A stretch of DNA of 64,000 nucleotides from Rubrivivax gelatinosus (GCF_004340905.1 NZ_SLXD01000001.1:558001-622000), one strand, 5' to 3'. Counted from the stretch's first letter, positions 40,777-48,960 are shown. Made by a program: numbers and translations. The notes: a model not told the origin generated them from the letters alone.

Positions 40777-41286
40777 ATGGCTCTCCCGAAGAAGCTCAAA
40801 AACTTCGTCCTCTTCAACGCCGGCAACAGCTACCTGGGTGAGATCCCCGAGGTGGTGCCGCCGAAGCTCAGCCGCAAGACCGAGGACTACCGAGCCGGCG
40901 GCATGGGCGGCTCGGTGAAGACCGACCAGGGACTCGAGGCCCTGGAGATGGAGTGGACCGCGGCCGGCTACCTGCGCAGCCTGTTCGTCCAGTTCGGCAC
41001 GCTCAAGCACGACGGCGTGCAACTGCGCTTCGCCGGCGCGCTGCAGGCCGACGACTCCGAGACCGTCACGCCCGTCGAGATCGTCGTGCGCGGCCGGCAC
41101 ACCGAGATCGACTTCGGCACCGCCAAGGCCGGCGACAACACCGAGATCAAGGTGAAGACCGCGATCAGCTACTACCGCCTCACGCTCAACGGCGAGGTCC
41201 TGATCGAGATCGACCTGGTCAACATGATCGAGAACGTCGGCGGCGTCGACCGCATGGCCGCCGTGAAGGCGGCGCTGGGCGTCTGA
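40777..41286 (+). CDS. FII: Tail tube protein (P2 gpFII family)
   Basis: 169 residues. ALPKKLKNFVLFNAGNSYLGEIPEVVPPKLSRKTEDYRAGGM is the standard FII start. It stacks as the rigid inner tube through which DNA passes. Confidence 0.95.
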   Translation: MALPKKLKNFVLFNAGNSYLGEIPEVVPPKLSRKTEDYRAGGMGGSVKTDQGLEALEMEWTAAGYLRSLFVQFGTLKHDGVQLRFAGALQADDSETVTPVEIVVRGRHTEIDFGTAKAGDNTEIKVKTAISYYRLTLNGEVLIEIDLVNMIENVGGVDRMAAVKAALGV

Positions 41287-41302
41287 AGCACTGGAGCACA
41301 CG

Positions 41303-41638
41303 ATGAACAACGACACCACCACCCAGGTCGCCGCCTCCATCCGCGAGGTGCAGCTCGACAGCCCGCTGATGCGCGGCGAGCAGCGGATCACCTGCATCGG
41401 CCTGCGCCGCCCTCGCGCTGGCGAGCTGCGCGGCATCTCGCTCGCCCAGCTTCTGCAGCTCGACGTCGGCGCGCTGCAGGCGGTCCTGCCGCGCATCACC
41501 GTGCCCACGCTCACCCGGGCCGAGGTCGACCAGCTGGACCCGGCCGACCTGGTTGCGCTGGGCACGGAGGTGGCCGCTTTTTTGCTGCCGAAGGCGGCGC
41601 TGGCGGCCGCCGAATCCCCGACCGCGTTGATGCACTGA
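41303..41638 (+). CDS. E: Tail assembly protein E (P2 gpE family)
   Basis: 111 residues of the phage tail assembly E/chaperone group: VQLDSPLMRGEQRITCIGLRRPRAGELRGISLAQLLQLDVGALQAVLPRI. A slippery T TTT TTG near its 3' end (41578-41584) allows a -1 shift into the E' frame with no stop between, giving an E+E' fusion as in P2. Confidence 0.93.
   Translation: MNNDTTTQVAASIREVQLDSPLMRGEQRITCIGLRRPRAGELRGISLAQLLQLDVGALQAVLPRITVPTLTRAEVDQLDPADLVALGTEVAAFLLPKAALAAAESPTALMH
41578..41584 (+). other. Programmed -1 frameshift site, T TTT TTG
   Basis: The heptamer is in the right phase for gpE (codons GCT TTT TTG). After a -1 slip the frame passes through 41585-41637 without a stop and joins the E' frame that ends at 41757. 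The same heptamer is used in phage P2. Confidence 0.88.
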
Positions 41639-41757
41639 TGGCCGACCTGGCGGTGGTCTTCCACTGGCCACCGTCCGAGATGTCGGCCATGCACATCGAC
41701 GAGCTGATGGACTGGCACGAGATGGCCCGCGAGCGGGCTGAACAGCAGAGCGACTGA
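41638..41757 (+). CDS. Tail assembly protein E' (GpE family)
   Basis: 39 residues, MADLAVVFHWPPSEMSAMH onward, ending MARERAEQQSD. This is the small GpE-type protein seen in P2-like phages, mainly made as the C-terminus of the E+E' frameshift product. The ATG overlaps the E stop, and the stop overlaps the tape measure start. Confidence 0.85.
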   Translation: MADLAVVFHWPPSEMSAMHIDELMDWHEMARERAEQQSD

Positions 41758-44165
41758 TGGCGGCGAACGATCTCCGCCTGCAGGTGATCCTGCAGGCCCT
41801 CGACAAGGCGACGGCGCCGCTGCGCGCCATCGAGCGCAGCTCGAAGGGCGCCGCTACGGCGCTCAAGGCCGCGCGCGAGCGCGTCGCCGAGCTGAACGCG
41901 CAGCAGCGTGCGATCGACGGCATGCGCCAGCAGCAGGCAGCACTCGCCGAGACCACCAACAGGCTCAAGGTGCTCCGCGCGCAGCTGGACAGCATGCGCA
42001 CGGCCGGCACCGCCTCGACGCGGCAGATCGCCGCCCAGGAGCGCGCCGTCGCCAAGCAGACGGCCGCCTACGAGGCCCAGCGCCAGGCGCTGGTGCAGCT
42101 GCGCACGCGCATGAACAGCCTGGGCATCGGCAACGTCGCCCAGGCCCAGGCGAGGCTGGCCAGCGAGACCGACCGGGCGAACGCCGCCATCGCCCAGCAG
42201 ACGGCCAAGCTGCAGGCGCTCGCCGCGCGCCAGCGGCAGCTCGACGCCATCGCGGCGCGGCGCGACCAGGCCCAGACCCGGGCCGGCCAAATCGCGGCCG
42301 CCGGCGTCGGCGCCACAGCCGCCGGCGCGGCGACGCTGACGCCCATCGCCCAGGCCGTGCGCGAGTACTCGCGCTTCGAGGACGCGATGCTGGGCATCGC
42401 CCGCCAGGTGAACGGCGCCCGCAGCCCTACGGGAGAACTGACGGCTCTCTACTGGGACATGGCCCGGCAGATCCACCAGCTCGGCCGCGAGATCCCGCTG
42501 GCGACGACCGAGATCGCCGACATGGTGACGGCCGGCGCGCGAATGGAGGTGCCCACCGAGCAGCTCGCCGAGTACACCCGTCAGGCCGCAATGATGGCGA
42601 TCGCCTTCGACGCTGTGCCCGGTGAGATCGCCGAGCAGATGGGCAAGATCGGGAAGAACTTCCAGATCCCGCTCACCGGCATCTCCGGTCTGGCGGACGC
42701 GATCAACTACCTGGACGACAACGCGATCAGCAAGGGCAGCGAGATCATCGACGTCCTCAACCGCATCAGCGGCGTCGTCAGCACCGTCGCCATGTCGTCG
42801 AGGGACGCTGCCGCGCTGGCCAGCACGCTGCTCACGCTCGGCGAACGGCCGGAGACCGCGGCCACCGCGATCAACGCCATCACGCAGAAGCTCGCTGCTG
42901 CCACCAAGGGCACGAAGAAGTTTCAGCAGGCCGTCTCCGAGATCGGCCTCGACAGCGGCGCGATCCAATCCGGCATGGCGAAGGACGCCACCGGCACGCT
43001 GCTCAGCGTCGTCGAGGCGATCCGCAAGCTGCCCGAGGCCAAGCGGGTCGGCGTGATGGTCGAGCTGGTCGGCATGGAGCACAGCGACACGCTGGCCAAG
43101 CTCGTGACGAAGCCCGAGGAGCTGCGGCGCCAGCAGCAGCTCGCCAACGGCATGGAGGCTTCCGGATCGATGGCGCGCGAGTTCGCGGCGCGGGTGGATA
43201 CCCTCTCCGCGCGCTGGCAGATGGCCAACAACCGAATGTTCGAGGCCTCCAGCACGATGGGCAAAAGCCTGCGGCCGGCGCTGGTCAGCGTCATGGACAC
43301 GGCCAGCGCGGTGCTCGAACGCGTCAGCGCCTGGGCCACCGCGCACCCGCAGCTCACCGCGGCGATCCTGAAGACCGGCGCTGTCATCGGCGTGCTGCTG
43401 CTCGTCGTGGGCGGCCTGCTGCTGGCCGTCGCGTCGGTGCTTGGTCCGCTTGCCCTGCTGCGCTACAGCTGGGCGATGCTCGGCCTGCAGGGGCCGATCC
43501 TGATGGGTGTCATCCAGGGCATCGGGTCGGCGATGCTGGTGCTCGGCCGCGCGATGCTGGCCAACCCCGTGATGCTGGCCGTGGCAGCTCTGGCCGCCGG
43601 CGCCTGGCTGCTGTACAGCAACTGGGACCGGGTGGGCACGCTATTCACGACCCTGCCGGCGCGGTTCGCGGCCGCTGGACGCGAGATAGTCCAGGGCCTG
43701 GCCAACGGCATCACCAACTCGATCGCGGCGGTGCGGGAGGCCGTGGGCGGCGTCGCTGACGCGGCCCTGGGCTGGTTCAAGGCCAAGCTGGGCATCAAGA
43801 GCCCGAGCCGGGTCTTCATGGCCGCCGGCGGCGACGTCGCCGCCGGCGCTGCCATCGGTATCGACCAGGGCCGTGAGGACGTTCGCCGCGCGGCCCTCGG
43901 CCTGGCCGATGCCGCCGGCGAGGGCGCGCCTTCGGCAGGCGCAGGCACCGGCAAGGCGCGCACGCAGCGCACCGCGCCGCTCACGACGGGCTACCGTGGC
44001 GGCGCCGCCGCAGCCGCCAGCGGCCCGCACCAGATCACGATCCACGCCCAGCCCGGCATGGACCCCCAGGCGATCGCCAGGGCCGTCTCCGCCGAGCTGG
44101 ACCGACGAGACGCGGCTGCCCGTTCGCGCCGGCGCTCGACGCTCACCGACCCGGCCGACTACTGA
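41757..44165 (+). CDS. T: Tape measure protein (P2 gpT family)
   Basis: 802 residues (P2 gpT 815). It sets tail length. An N-terminal coiled coil (ALDKATAPLRAIERSSKGAATALKAARERV) precedes the TP901-type core (MLGIARQVNGARSPTGELTALYWDMARQIHQLGREIPLATTEIADMVTAGARM). Two to three hydrophobic helices follow at about residues 535-615. The C-terminus has KLGIKSPSRVFMAAGGDVAAG. Confidence 0.93.
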   Translation: MAANDLRLQVILQALDKATAPLRAIERSSKGAATALKAARERVAELNAQQRAIDGMRQQQAALAETTNRLKVLRAQLDSMRTAGTASTRQIAAQERAVAKQTAAYEAQRQALVQLRTRMNSLGIGNVAQAQARLASETDRANAAIAQQTAKLQALAARQRQLDAIAARRDQAQTRAGQIAAAGVGATAAGAATLTPIAQAVREYSRFEDAMLGIARQVNGARSPTGELTALYWDMARQIHQLGREIPLATTEIADMVTAGARMEVPTEQLAEYTRQAAMMAIAFDAVPGEIAEQMGKIGKNFQIPLTGISGLADAINYLDDNAISKGSEIIDVLNRISGVVSTVAMSSRDAAALASTLLTLGERPETAATAINAITQKLAAATKGTKKFQQAVSEIGLDSGAIQSGMAKDATGTLLSVVEAIRKLPEAKRVGVMVELVGMEHSDTLAKLVTKPEELRRQQQLANGMEASGSMAREFAARVDTLSARWQMANNRMFEASSTMGKSLRPALVSVMDTASAVLERVSAWATAHPQLTAAILKTGAVIGVLLLVVGGLLLAVASVLGPLALLRYSWAMLGLQGPILMGVIQGIGSAMLVLGRAMLANPVMLAVAALAAGAWLLYSNWDRVGTLFTTLPARFAAAGREIVQGLANGITNSIAAVREAVGGVADAALGWFKAKLGIKSPSRVFMAAGGDVAAGAAIGIDQGREDVRRAALGLADAAGEGAPSAGAGTGKARTQRTAPLTTGYRGGAAAAASGPHQITIHAQPGMDPQAIARAVSAELDRRDAAARSRRRSTLTDPADY

Positions 44166-44181
44166 TCCCGGAGACCCGACC

Positions 44182-44601
44182 ATGATGATGGGCCTCGGCC
44201 AGTTCGTCTTCTCGCTGCAGACGCTGGCCTACCAGGAGCTGCAACGCAGGACCGCATGGCGCCACGCCAGCAACGCCCGCGTCGGCGCGCGCGCCGGCCG
44301 GCAGTACGTCGGGCCCGGCGACGACACGATCACCCTCTCGGGGGTGCTGGTGCCCGAGGTCGCAGGCAAGGCGGCATCGCTCGACCAGCTGCGCGAGATG
44401 GCCAACAGCGGCAAGGCCTGGCCGCTCGTCGACGGCGCCGGCCGCGTATATGGCGCCTACGTGATCGAGGACATAAGCGAGACCCGCACGCTGTTCACCG
44501 ATACCGGCGTCGCCCGGCGCATCGAGTTCGGGATCACGCTGCAGCGCTTCGATGACGACCTGACCGATTCGATCGGACAGAGCACCGCGACGGCGTCATG
44601 A
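44182..44601 (+). CDS. U: Tail protein U
   Basis: 139 residues of the gpU family: MGLGQFVFSLQTLAYQELQRRTAWRHASNARVG and DTITLSGVLVPEVAGKAASLDQLREMA. Needed for tail assembly near the baseplate. Three consecutive ATGs offer starts; the first, 7 bases after the upstream purine-rich CCGGAGACC, is used. Confidence 0.92.
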   Translation: MMMGLGQFVFSLQTLAYQELQRRTAWRHASNARVGARAGRQYVGPGDDTITLSGVLVPEVAGKAASLDQLREMANSGKAWPLVDGAGRVYGAYVIEDISETRTLFTDTGVARRIEFGITLQRFDDDLTDSIGQSTATAS

Positions 44602-45641
44602 GCGGCGTCCAGCAGGCGGCGCTGCGTGCGCCCGACTACCGTATCAGCCTCGGCGGCCGCGACATCACGCGGTCCGTCGAGCCGCGCCTGGGCAGCCTGA
44701 CCCTCACCGAGTGCCGAGCCGGCCAGGCCGACCAGCTCGACCTCGAGCTGAGCGACCACGACGGCCTCCTCGAGATCCCGCGCCGCGGCGTGACGCTCAG
44801 CCTGGCCATCGGCTGGGCCGGTGAGCCGCTGGTCGACAAGGGCACCTTCATCGTCGACGAGGCCGAGCACAGCGGCCCGCCGGACAAGGTCGTCATCCGA
44901 GCGCGCAGCGCCGAGCTCGCCGGCGATCTGCGCACGCGCCGTGAAACGTCCTGGCACGACACGACGCTCGGCGCAATCGTGCGCACGGTGGCGAAGCGCC
45001 ACTCGCTGGAGGCGAAGGTCGGCGATGTGCTGGCCAGCCGGGCGATCGCGCACATCGACCAGACGCAGGAGAGCGACATCGCCTTCCTGACGCGCCTGGC
45101 GCGGCGCCACGACGCCGTGGCCACCGTGAAGGCGAGCCGCCTGCTCTTCCTGCCGATCGTCGGCGCACGCAACGCGGGCGGCGTCCAGGTGCCCACGCTG
45201 ACGATTCGGCGATCCGACGGCGATCAGCACCGATGGCACGCGGCCGAGCGCGACGCCTACACGGGCGTGAGGGCGTACTGGCACGACCCGAATCGCGCAA
45301 AGCGCCGCGGCGTCACCGTTGGCACGGACGCCAACGCCAAGCGCTTGGCCGAGACGTTCAGCAGCGAGGCCGACGCGCTGACCGGCGCGCGCGCCGAGTG
45401 GGGGCGGATCCAGCGCGGCGCGGCGACGCTGGAGCTGACACTGGCGCACGGCCAGCCAGCGCTGGCGCCTCAAACTCCGGTGAAGGTGACAGGGTTCAAG
45501 GCGCCGATCGAAGCCGCGGAGTGGCTGGCGGTCAAGGTGACCCACTCGATCAGTGAAGGCAGCGGCTTCACCACGGCCGTCGAACTGGAGACCGGCATCC
45601 CCGAGGGGACCGCCGGGGCTAGAGTCGAGGACGTCGGCTGA
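44598..45641 (+). CDS. D: Late control/baseplate hub protein D
   Basis: 347 residues of the gpD family, which forms the baseplate hub around the spike. APDYRISLGGRDITRSVEPRLGSLTLTECRAGQADQLDLELSDHDG and QESDIAFLTRLARRHDAVATVKASRLLFLP are diagnostic. It is the last structural gene and overlaps U by ATGA. Confidence 0.93.
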   Translation: MSGVQQAALRAPDYRISLGGRDITRSVEPRLGSLTLTECRAGQADQLDLELSDHDGLLEIPRRGVTLSLAIGWAGEPLVDKGTFIVDEAEHSGPPDKVVIRARSAELAGDLRTRRETSWHDTTLGAIVRTVAKRHSLEAKVGDVLASRAIAHIDQTQESDIAFLTRLARRHDAVATVKASRLLFLPIVGARNAGGVQVPTLTIRRSDGDQHRWHAAERDAYTGVRAYWHDPNRAKRRGVTVGTDANAKRLAETFSSEADALTGARAEWGRIQRGAATLELTLAHGQPALAPQTPVKVTGFKAPIEAAEWLAVKVTHSISEGSGFTTAVELETGIPEGTAGARVEDVG

Positions 45642-45653
45642 CGCGCCGGCGGC

Positions 45654-46046
45654 TCAGCGCATCGCGCGCACGGCCGCGTCGACGAGGAAGCCGGAGCGGG
45701 TCTTCCCGTTCGCCTTCGCGAAGGTGTCGATCCGCTGGAGGATGCGGCGGGGGACCGTGATGTTGATCTTCTCCGCACGGCCGTCGAAGCGGCTCGTGTC
45801 GATGTCGACCACGGCCCACACGCCGCCGGCGTAATCGCCATTGCCGAGATGGCTGGCCACAGGCGCAGCCACCGGGAGGTCTTTACCGTCCTCGGCCAGC
45901 CCTTCGAGATGCAAGTCGATCGCCTCGCGCACGCTCTCCAGCGCCTCATCGAAGGTGTCGCCGGCCGAGAAGCAGCCGGGCAGGTCAGGGACGGTGACGC
46001 CGTAGCGGACGCCGTCGTCGGTGTGGAGCACTACCGGGTATTGCAT
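45654..46046 (-). CDS. hicB: HicB antitoxin with ribbon-helix-helix domain
   Basis: 130 residues. The N-terminal partial RNase H fold (VTVPDLPGCFSAGDTFDEALESVREAIDLHLEGL) binds the toxin, and the C-terminal EKINITVPRRILQRIDTFAKANGKTRSGFLVDAAVRAM is a ribbon-helix-helix DNA-binding domain. It follows hicA by 11 bases. It should neutralise HicA and repress the operon through the inverted repeat upstream. Confidence 0.9.
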   Translation of the reverse strand: MQYPVVLHTDDGVRYGVTVPDLPGCFSAGDTFDEALESVREAIDLHLEGLAEDGKDLPVAAPVASHLGNGDYAGGVWAVVDIDTSRFDGRAEKINITVPRRILQRIDTFAKANGKTRSGFLVDAAVRAMR

Positions 46047-46057
46047 GGTCTTTCCTT

Positions 46058-46240
46058 TCACTTCCAGCCGGCCTGCTTCTTGATGCTGTTCAGCGTGCCC
46101 TTCGGGATATCCGAGTCGGGGTGCTTGACGGTCACCAGCCCCGGGCGGGTCGGGTGCTTGAACTGGTGGTGTGAGCCCTTCACGCGGGCCAGGAACCAGC
46201 CGTTCGCTTCGAGCATCTTGATGACCTGCTTGCTGTCCAT
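46058..46240 (-). CDS. hicA: HicA mRNA interferase toxin
   Basis: 60 residues with a double-stranded-RNA-binding fold: MDSKQVIKMLEANGWFLARVKGSHHQFKHP, where the His of GSHH is the catalytic residue, and VTVKHPDSDIPKGTLNSIKKQAGW. It cleaves mRNA when free. MDSK is taken as the start, with GAGAATT upstream; an earlier in-frame ATG would lie inside the -10 region. Confidence 0.9.
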   Translation of the reverse strand: MDSKQVIKMLEANGWFLARVKGSHHQFKHPTRPGLVTVKHPDSDIPKGTLNSIKKQAGWK

Positions 46241-46247
46241 GTCGAGA

Positions 46248-46275
46248 ATTATATCCACCATACCCACCGCGTCAA
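46248..46275 (-). promoter_or_regulatory. hicAB promoter, TTGACG-16-TATAAT
   Basis: On the minus strand TTGACG (46275-46270) and the perfect TATAAT (46253-46248) are 16 bases apart, 8 bases before the hicA start codon, so the message is nearly leaderless. Confidence 0.8.
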
Positions 46276-46287
46276 CACGGTAGGTAT
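46260..46287. promoter_or_regulatory. Inverted repeat operator overlapping the hicAB -35
   Basis: ATACCCACCG (46260-46269) and CGGTAGGTAT (46278-46287) match as an inverted repeat with one mismatch and an 8-base spacer. It covers the -35 element and is the likely HicB binding site; it could also affect the divergent orphan hicB gene. Confidence 0.65.
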
Positions 46288-46356
46288 AGGGCGCAGCGCG
46301 ACGCGAGGTGAGCGGGGCGGGCTATCCTCGTAGCCGAAAGCAGGGGGACGTGCAGC

Positions 46357-46776
46357 ATGAAGTATCCGATCGCCATCGAGCCCGAGAAGCCAGGGACCAC
46401 CTGGCGCGTCACGGTGCCTGATCTGCCGGGCTGCAGCGCCGTCGGCGCCGGCGTCGACGACGCCATTCGGGCGGCGAGCGCAGCGATCGCGAGGTGGATC
46501 GACGCGGCCGTCGCCGAAGGCCGGGACATCCCCCTTCCCCGTCCGATCGACATGCACCGCCAGGGCGAGCGATTCGCCAGCGCCATCTGGGCGCTAGCCG
46601 ACGTCGACCAGAACGTACTGGAGGACCGCGTCGAGCGGGTGAACATCTCCCTGCCGTCTCGCGTGCTGCGCCGCGTCGATGAAGCGGCCCACCATGCACG
46701 CGAGACCCGGTCAGGCTGGCTGCTGCGCGTGGCCGTGGAGGCCATCAGCCGCGGGCGACACGCCGGCGGCGGGTGA
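46357..46776 (+). CDS. Orphan HicB-family protein with ribbon-helix-helix domain
   Basis: 139 residues with the same two-domain layout as the prophage HicB: WRVTVPDLPGCSAVGAGVDDAIRAASAAIARWID and ERVNISLPSRVLRRVDEAAHHARETRSGWLLRVAVEAI. No hicA lies beside it on the same strand. It is transcribed divergently from hicAB. AGGGGGA gives the ribosome binding site. It may be a remnant, a decoy antitoxin or a second regulator of hicAB. Confidence 0.85.
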   Translation: MKYPIAIEPEKPGTTWRVTVPDLPGCSAVGAGVDDAIRAASAAIARWIDAAVAEGRDIPLPRPIDMHRQGERFASAIWALADVDQNVLEDRVERVNISLPSRVLRRVDEAAHHARETRSGWLLRVAVEAISRGRHAGGG

Positions 46777-46899
46777 GGTGTCGAGACGATCGCGCCAGGC
46801 TCTGCAGCGCCCGTGCGGCCGGCGAGCTGAGCTGCCACTGTCCCGACGCGGCCGCAGTGTCGCCAGCAGCGATGACCTGGGCCATCGCCCCGAAGGGGG

Positions 46900-47412
46900 T
46901 TAGCAGTCAGTGGCTGTTCCGGCCTCGGCAGCAGAGTCCGGAAGGACGCCTGTCTGCGCCAGCTCGAAGAACTCCGGCTCGCTGACGATGTAGGAGCCGA
47001 GTTCGCGGGCGCCTTCGACCTTCGTCGGGCCGGCGTTCGGCCCCGCCACCAGGAACATGAGGTCGCGCGTCACGCTCTTGACGACCCTGAGTCCAGCATC
47101 GGCGGCAACACGCTCGAGGTGAGCTCGTTGCACGGCCGCGAACCCCGTGAAGAGGATCGCCGGCCTGGCGCCAGGTGGCGTCTCTCTCCTGACAACTGGA
47201 GGCGGTGGAGCGTCGGGCTCACGCAAGTATTCTCGCCCGCGCAGGTACTCAACGACGCGATCCTTCCGGAACGACAGCACCTGGTTCGCCTCGGGGTCGA
47301 ATCCCTGAATGTAGTGGCCGGTCTCCACCCAGGCTGTCAGCCTGCGCACGCTGGCGCGACCGTGGCCGCTGACATAGGTGAACTCAATCGAGCCTCGATC
47401 GGCTTCCGTCAT
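46900..47412 (-). CDS. BRCT-domain protein downstream of the repressor
   Basis: 170 residues. The C-terminal 80 residues form a BRCT domain of the DNA ligase type (ILFTGFAAVQRAHLERVAADAGLRVVKSVTRDLMFLVAGPNAGPTKVEGARELG to IVSEPEFFEL). The N-terminal half (IEFTYVSGHGRASVRRLTAWVETGHYIQGFDPEANQVLSFRKDRVVEYL) resembles a WYL-like ligand domain. It follows the XRE repressor in the same direction, so it should be expressed in the lysogen. Function unknown; binding of phosphorylated protein or DNA ends is possible. Confidence 0.8.
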   Translation of the reverse strand: MTEADRGSIEFTYVSGHGRASVRRLTAWVETGHYIQGFDPEANQVLSFRKDRVVEYLRGREYLREPDAPPPPVVRRETPPGARPAILFTGFAAVQRAHLERVAADAGLRVVKSVTRDLMFLVAGPNAGPTKVEGARELGSYIVSEPEFFELAQTGVLPDSAAEAGTATDC

Positions 47413-47474
47413 CCTGCCCTCATCGCTGGTGGCCTCCGCGCTATCGGCGCGTGGGCCAGCACCATGCCACCGGC

Positions 47475-47804
47475 TCAGCGCTTGGCGACTTGAGCGAGCG
47501 CAGTGAGGACGTACCGCACTGCCGCTTTGCCCTCATCGGTGGCCGCGGCGTAGTGCTCCAGCAGCGAGACCTGCTCTGAGCTGAGGCGATCGGAGAAGGT
47601 GGCCGAACGGACACCTGTCACGACGTAGAGCACGTCGACACCGTGGCCCGCCACGGCGGCAAGGTAAGCCGCGTCCGGCACGCGATCCCCGCGCTCGTAC
47701 CTCAACTGGGCGTCCTTCGAGACCTGGCCAAGAGCTCCGAACTCGGTCTGCGTGAGTCCGAGTCGTGCGCGTTCTTCGCGTAGGCGATCAGCAAGATCAG
47801 ACAC
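47475..47804 (-). CDS. XRE-family phage repressor
   Basis: 109 residues with an N-terminal helix-turn-helix (LREERARLGLTQTEFGALGQVSKDAQLRYERGDRVPDAAYL) and a short helical C-terminus that may dimerise. It lacks a LexA-like peptidase domain, so induction probably depends on antirepressors rather than RecA cleavage. It is divergent from the early operon and is the presumed lysogeny repressor. Confidence 0.85.
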   Translation of the reverse strand: MSDLADRLREERARLGLTQTEFGALGQVSKDAQLRYERGDRVPDAAYLAAVAGHGVDVLYVVTGVRSATFSDRLSSEQVSLLEHYAAATDEGKAAVRYVLTALAQVAKR

Positions 47805-47908
47805 AAAGCCACTTTCATTGTTGACAAGTAGTGTTTTGGCAACCTAAAGTTGTGTATCCACTACCGCACACGAGGATACACACCGTGTGCCCTCGGAGCC
47901 CTTGCCGC
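47805..47908. promoter_or_regulatory. Divergent repressor/early control region
   Basis: This gap separates the leftward repressor and the rightward early operon. TTGACA (47821-47826) and TAAAGT (47845-47850) at 18-base spacing are a possible rightward promoter. GTGTATCC (47852-47859) and GGATACAC (47874-47881) form a perfect 8-bp inverted repeat, and GGATACAC also occurs in both antirepressor promoters. It is the best candidate operator. Confidence 0.6.
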
Positions 47909-48124
47909 ATGCCCGCACCCGCTAACTCGCAGCCACCGCGCAAGCGCGCGCCGAACGGCGTGCTCTCCCGCACCCCGGTCGCGCTCCGGCTCCTGGAGGA
48001 AGAGAAGGCCGAGCTGGAAGCCCTGGCGGCCCGAGAAGCACGGTCGACGGCTGCACTCGCGCGGCTGCTGTTCCTTCGCGGCCTCCAGGCGTACCGCGCC
48101 GACCAGAAGGTCCTCCCTGAGTAG
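47909..48124 (+). CDS. Small putative DNA-binding protein, first early gene
   Basis: 71 residues. After a Pro- and Arg-rich start, TPVALRLLEEEKAELEALAAREARSTAALARLLFLRGLQAY has the spacing of a ribbon-helix-helix protein. Position opposite the repressor suggests a Cro-like role. An open frame extends to 47831 across the operator, so the ATG at 47909 is preferred. Confidence 0.65.
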   Translation: MPAPANSQPPRKRAPNGVLSRTPVALRLLEEEKAELEALAAREARSTAALARLLFLRGLQAYRADQKVLPE

Positions 48125-48145
48125 CAATCACCGAGGAATCTGAGC

Positions 48146-48340
48146 ATGTACCCCGACCCGAAGCGCGTCCGCGACAACCGCCTGACGATCCGGCTCGACG
48201 ACTACGAGCACGACCTCGTCACCGCCCTGGCGAACTACCAGGGCGAGCAGGTGAGCACGTTCCTGCGGCAGATCGTCATCAAGGAAGCCCAGCAGGTGCT
48301 GGCGGCAGCCACCCAGAGTGTCGAGCGCCGCTCGGCCTGA
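48146..48340 (+). CDS. Small ribbon-helix-helix protein
   Basis: 64 residues: RLTIRLDDYEHDLVTALANYQGEQVSTFLRQIVIKEAQQVL fits a ribbon-helix-helix (MetJ/Arc-like) DNA-binding fold. Second gene of the early operon, probably regulatory. Confidence 0.7.
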   Translation: MYPDPKRVRDNRLTIRLDDYEHDLVTALANYQGEQVSTFLRQIVIKEAQQVLAAATQSVERRSA

Positions 48341-48412
48341 CGCCAGGAGCTGAACAGCACCTGTTGCGCACCAGCTCGTCGCCAAAACGTCTGACGGAAA
48401 GCACCCTCTTCA

Positions 48413-48616
48413 ATGCCCGAGCACGACATCCAGCTCAGCGAGGCCGACACCGCGCTGCTCGAGCAAGTGCGGCAGCGCCACGGCCTGGACTCGATCGAGC
48501 AGGCCGCCGAGATGCTGGCGAAGGCCCGGCTGCGCCGAGCTGCGCACACCAGCAACGGCCGCGGCCGCGCGCTGCAGTTGGTGGCCGGCCCCCCCCAGCG
48601 AGGTAACCGCTCATGA
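48413..48616 (+). CDS. Small helical early protein (unknown)
   Basis: 67 residues: LSEADTALLEQVRQRHGLDSIEQAAEMLAKARLRRAAH is helical and also resembles ribbon-helix-helix proteins. It overlaps the Ogr-like gene by ATGA. Confidence 0.6.
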   Translation: MPEHDIQLSEADTALLEQVRQRHGLDSIEQAAEMLAKARLRRAAHTSNGRGRALQLVAGPPQRGNRS

Positions 48617-48960
48617 GCCGCCCGCGCGCCGCACGCCTGGGTGTCCGCTGCCCGCACTGCGACGCGCGGTGCGTCGGCCAGCGCGACCGCCGCATCTCGC
48701 GCGTGCTGACCGAGGTCGACTACCTCTGCACCAACCCCGAGTGCAACCACCGCTTCGTCGTAGCCGTCGAAGCCGTGCGCACGATCGGGCTCTCCTCGAC
48801 GCCGCGCACCGACGTGCACCTGCCGCTGTCGAGCCACATCCGCCGCGGCGTCATCGCCACGCAGATCTCGACGCTGCCGCCGGCGCGCAGCAGCGACGAA
48901 TGGCCCGCTGGCCAAGCCGCCAGCGACTCCACCGGCGACCTGTTCGAGGCGACCGGATGA
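48613..48960 (+). CDS. Ogr/Delta-like zinc-finger late transcription activator
   Basis: 115 residues. CPHC near residue 13 and CTNPEC near 40 are the four zinc ligands of the Ogr/Delta family, followed by FVVAVEAVRTIGLSSTPRTDVHLP. P2 Ogr activates late promoters through RNA polymerase alpha. Here it is an early gene, not located after gene D as in P2. Confidence 0.88.
   Translation: MSRPRAARLGVRCPHCDARCVGQRDRRISRVLTEVDYLCTNPECNHRFVVAVEAVRTIGLSSTPRTDVHLPLSSHIRRGVIATQISTLPPARSSDEWPAGQAASDSTGDLFEATG

Noticed and set aside
41303-41757. Broken gene suspected at the E/E' junction
   Set aside because: The slippery heptamer in correct phase and the P2 precedent explain the two frames as programmed frameshifting.
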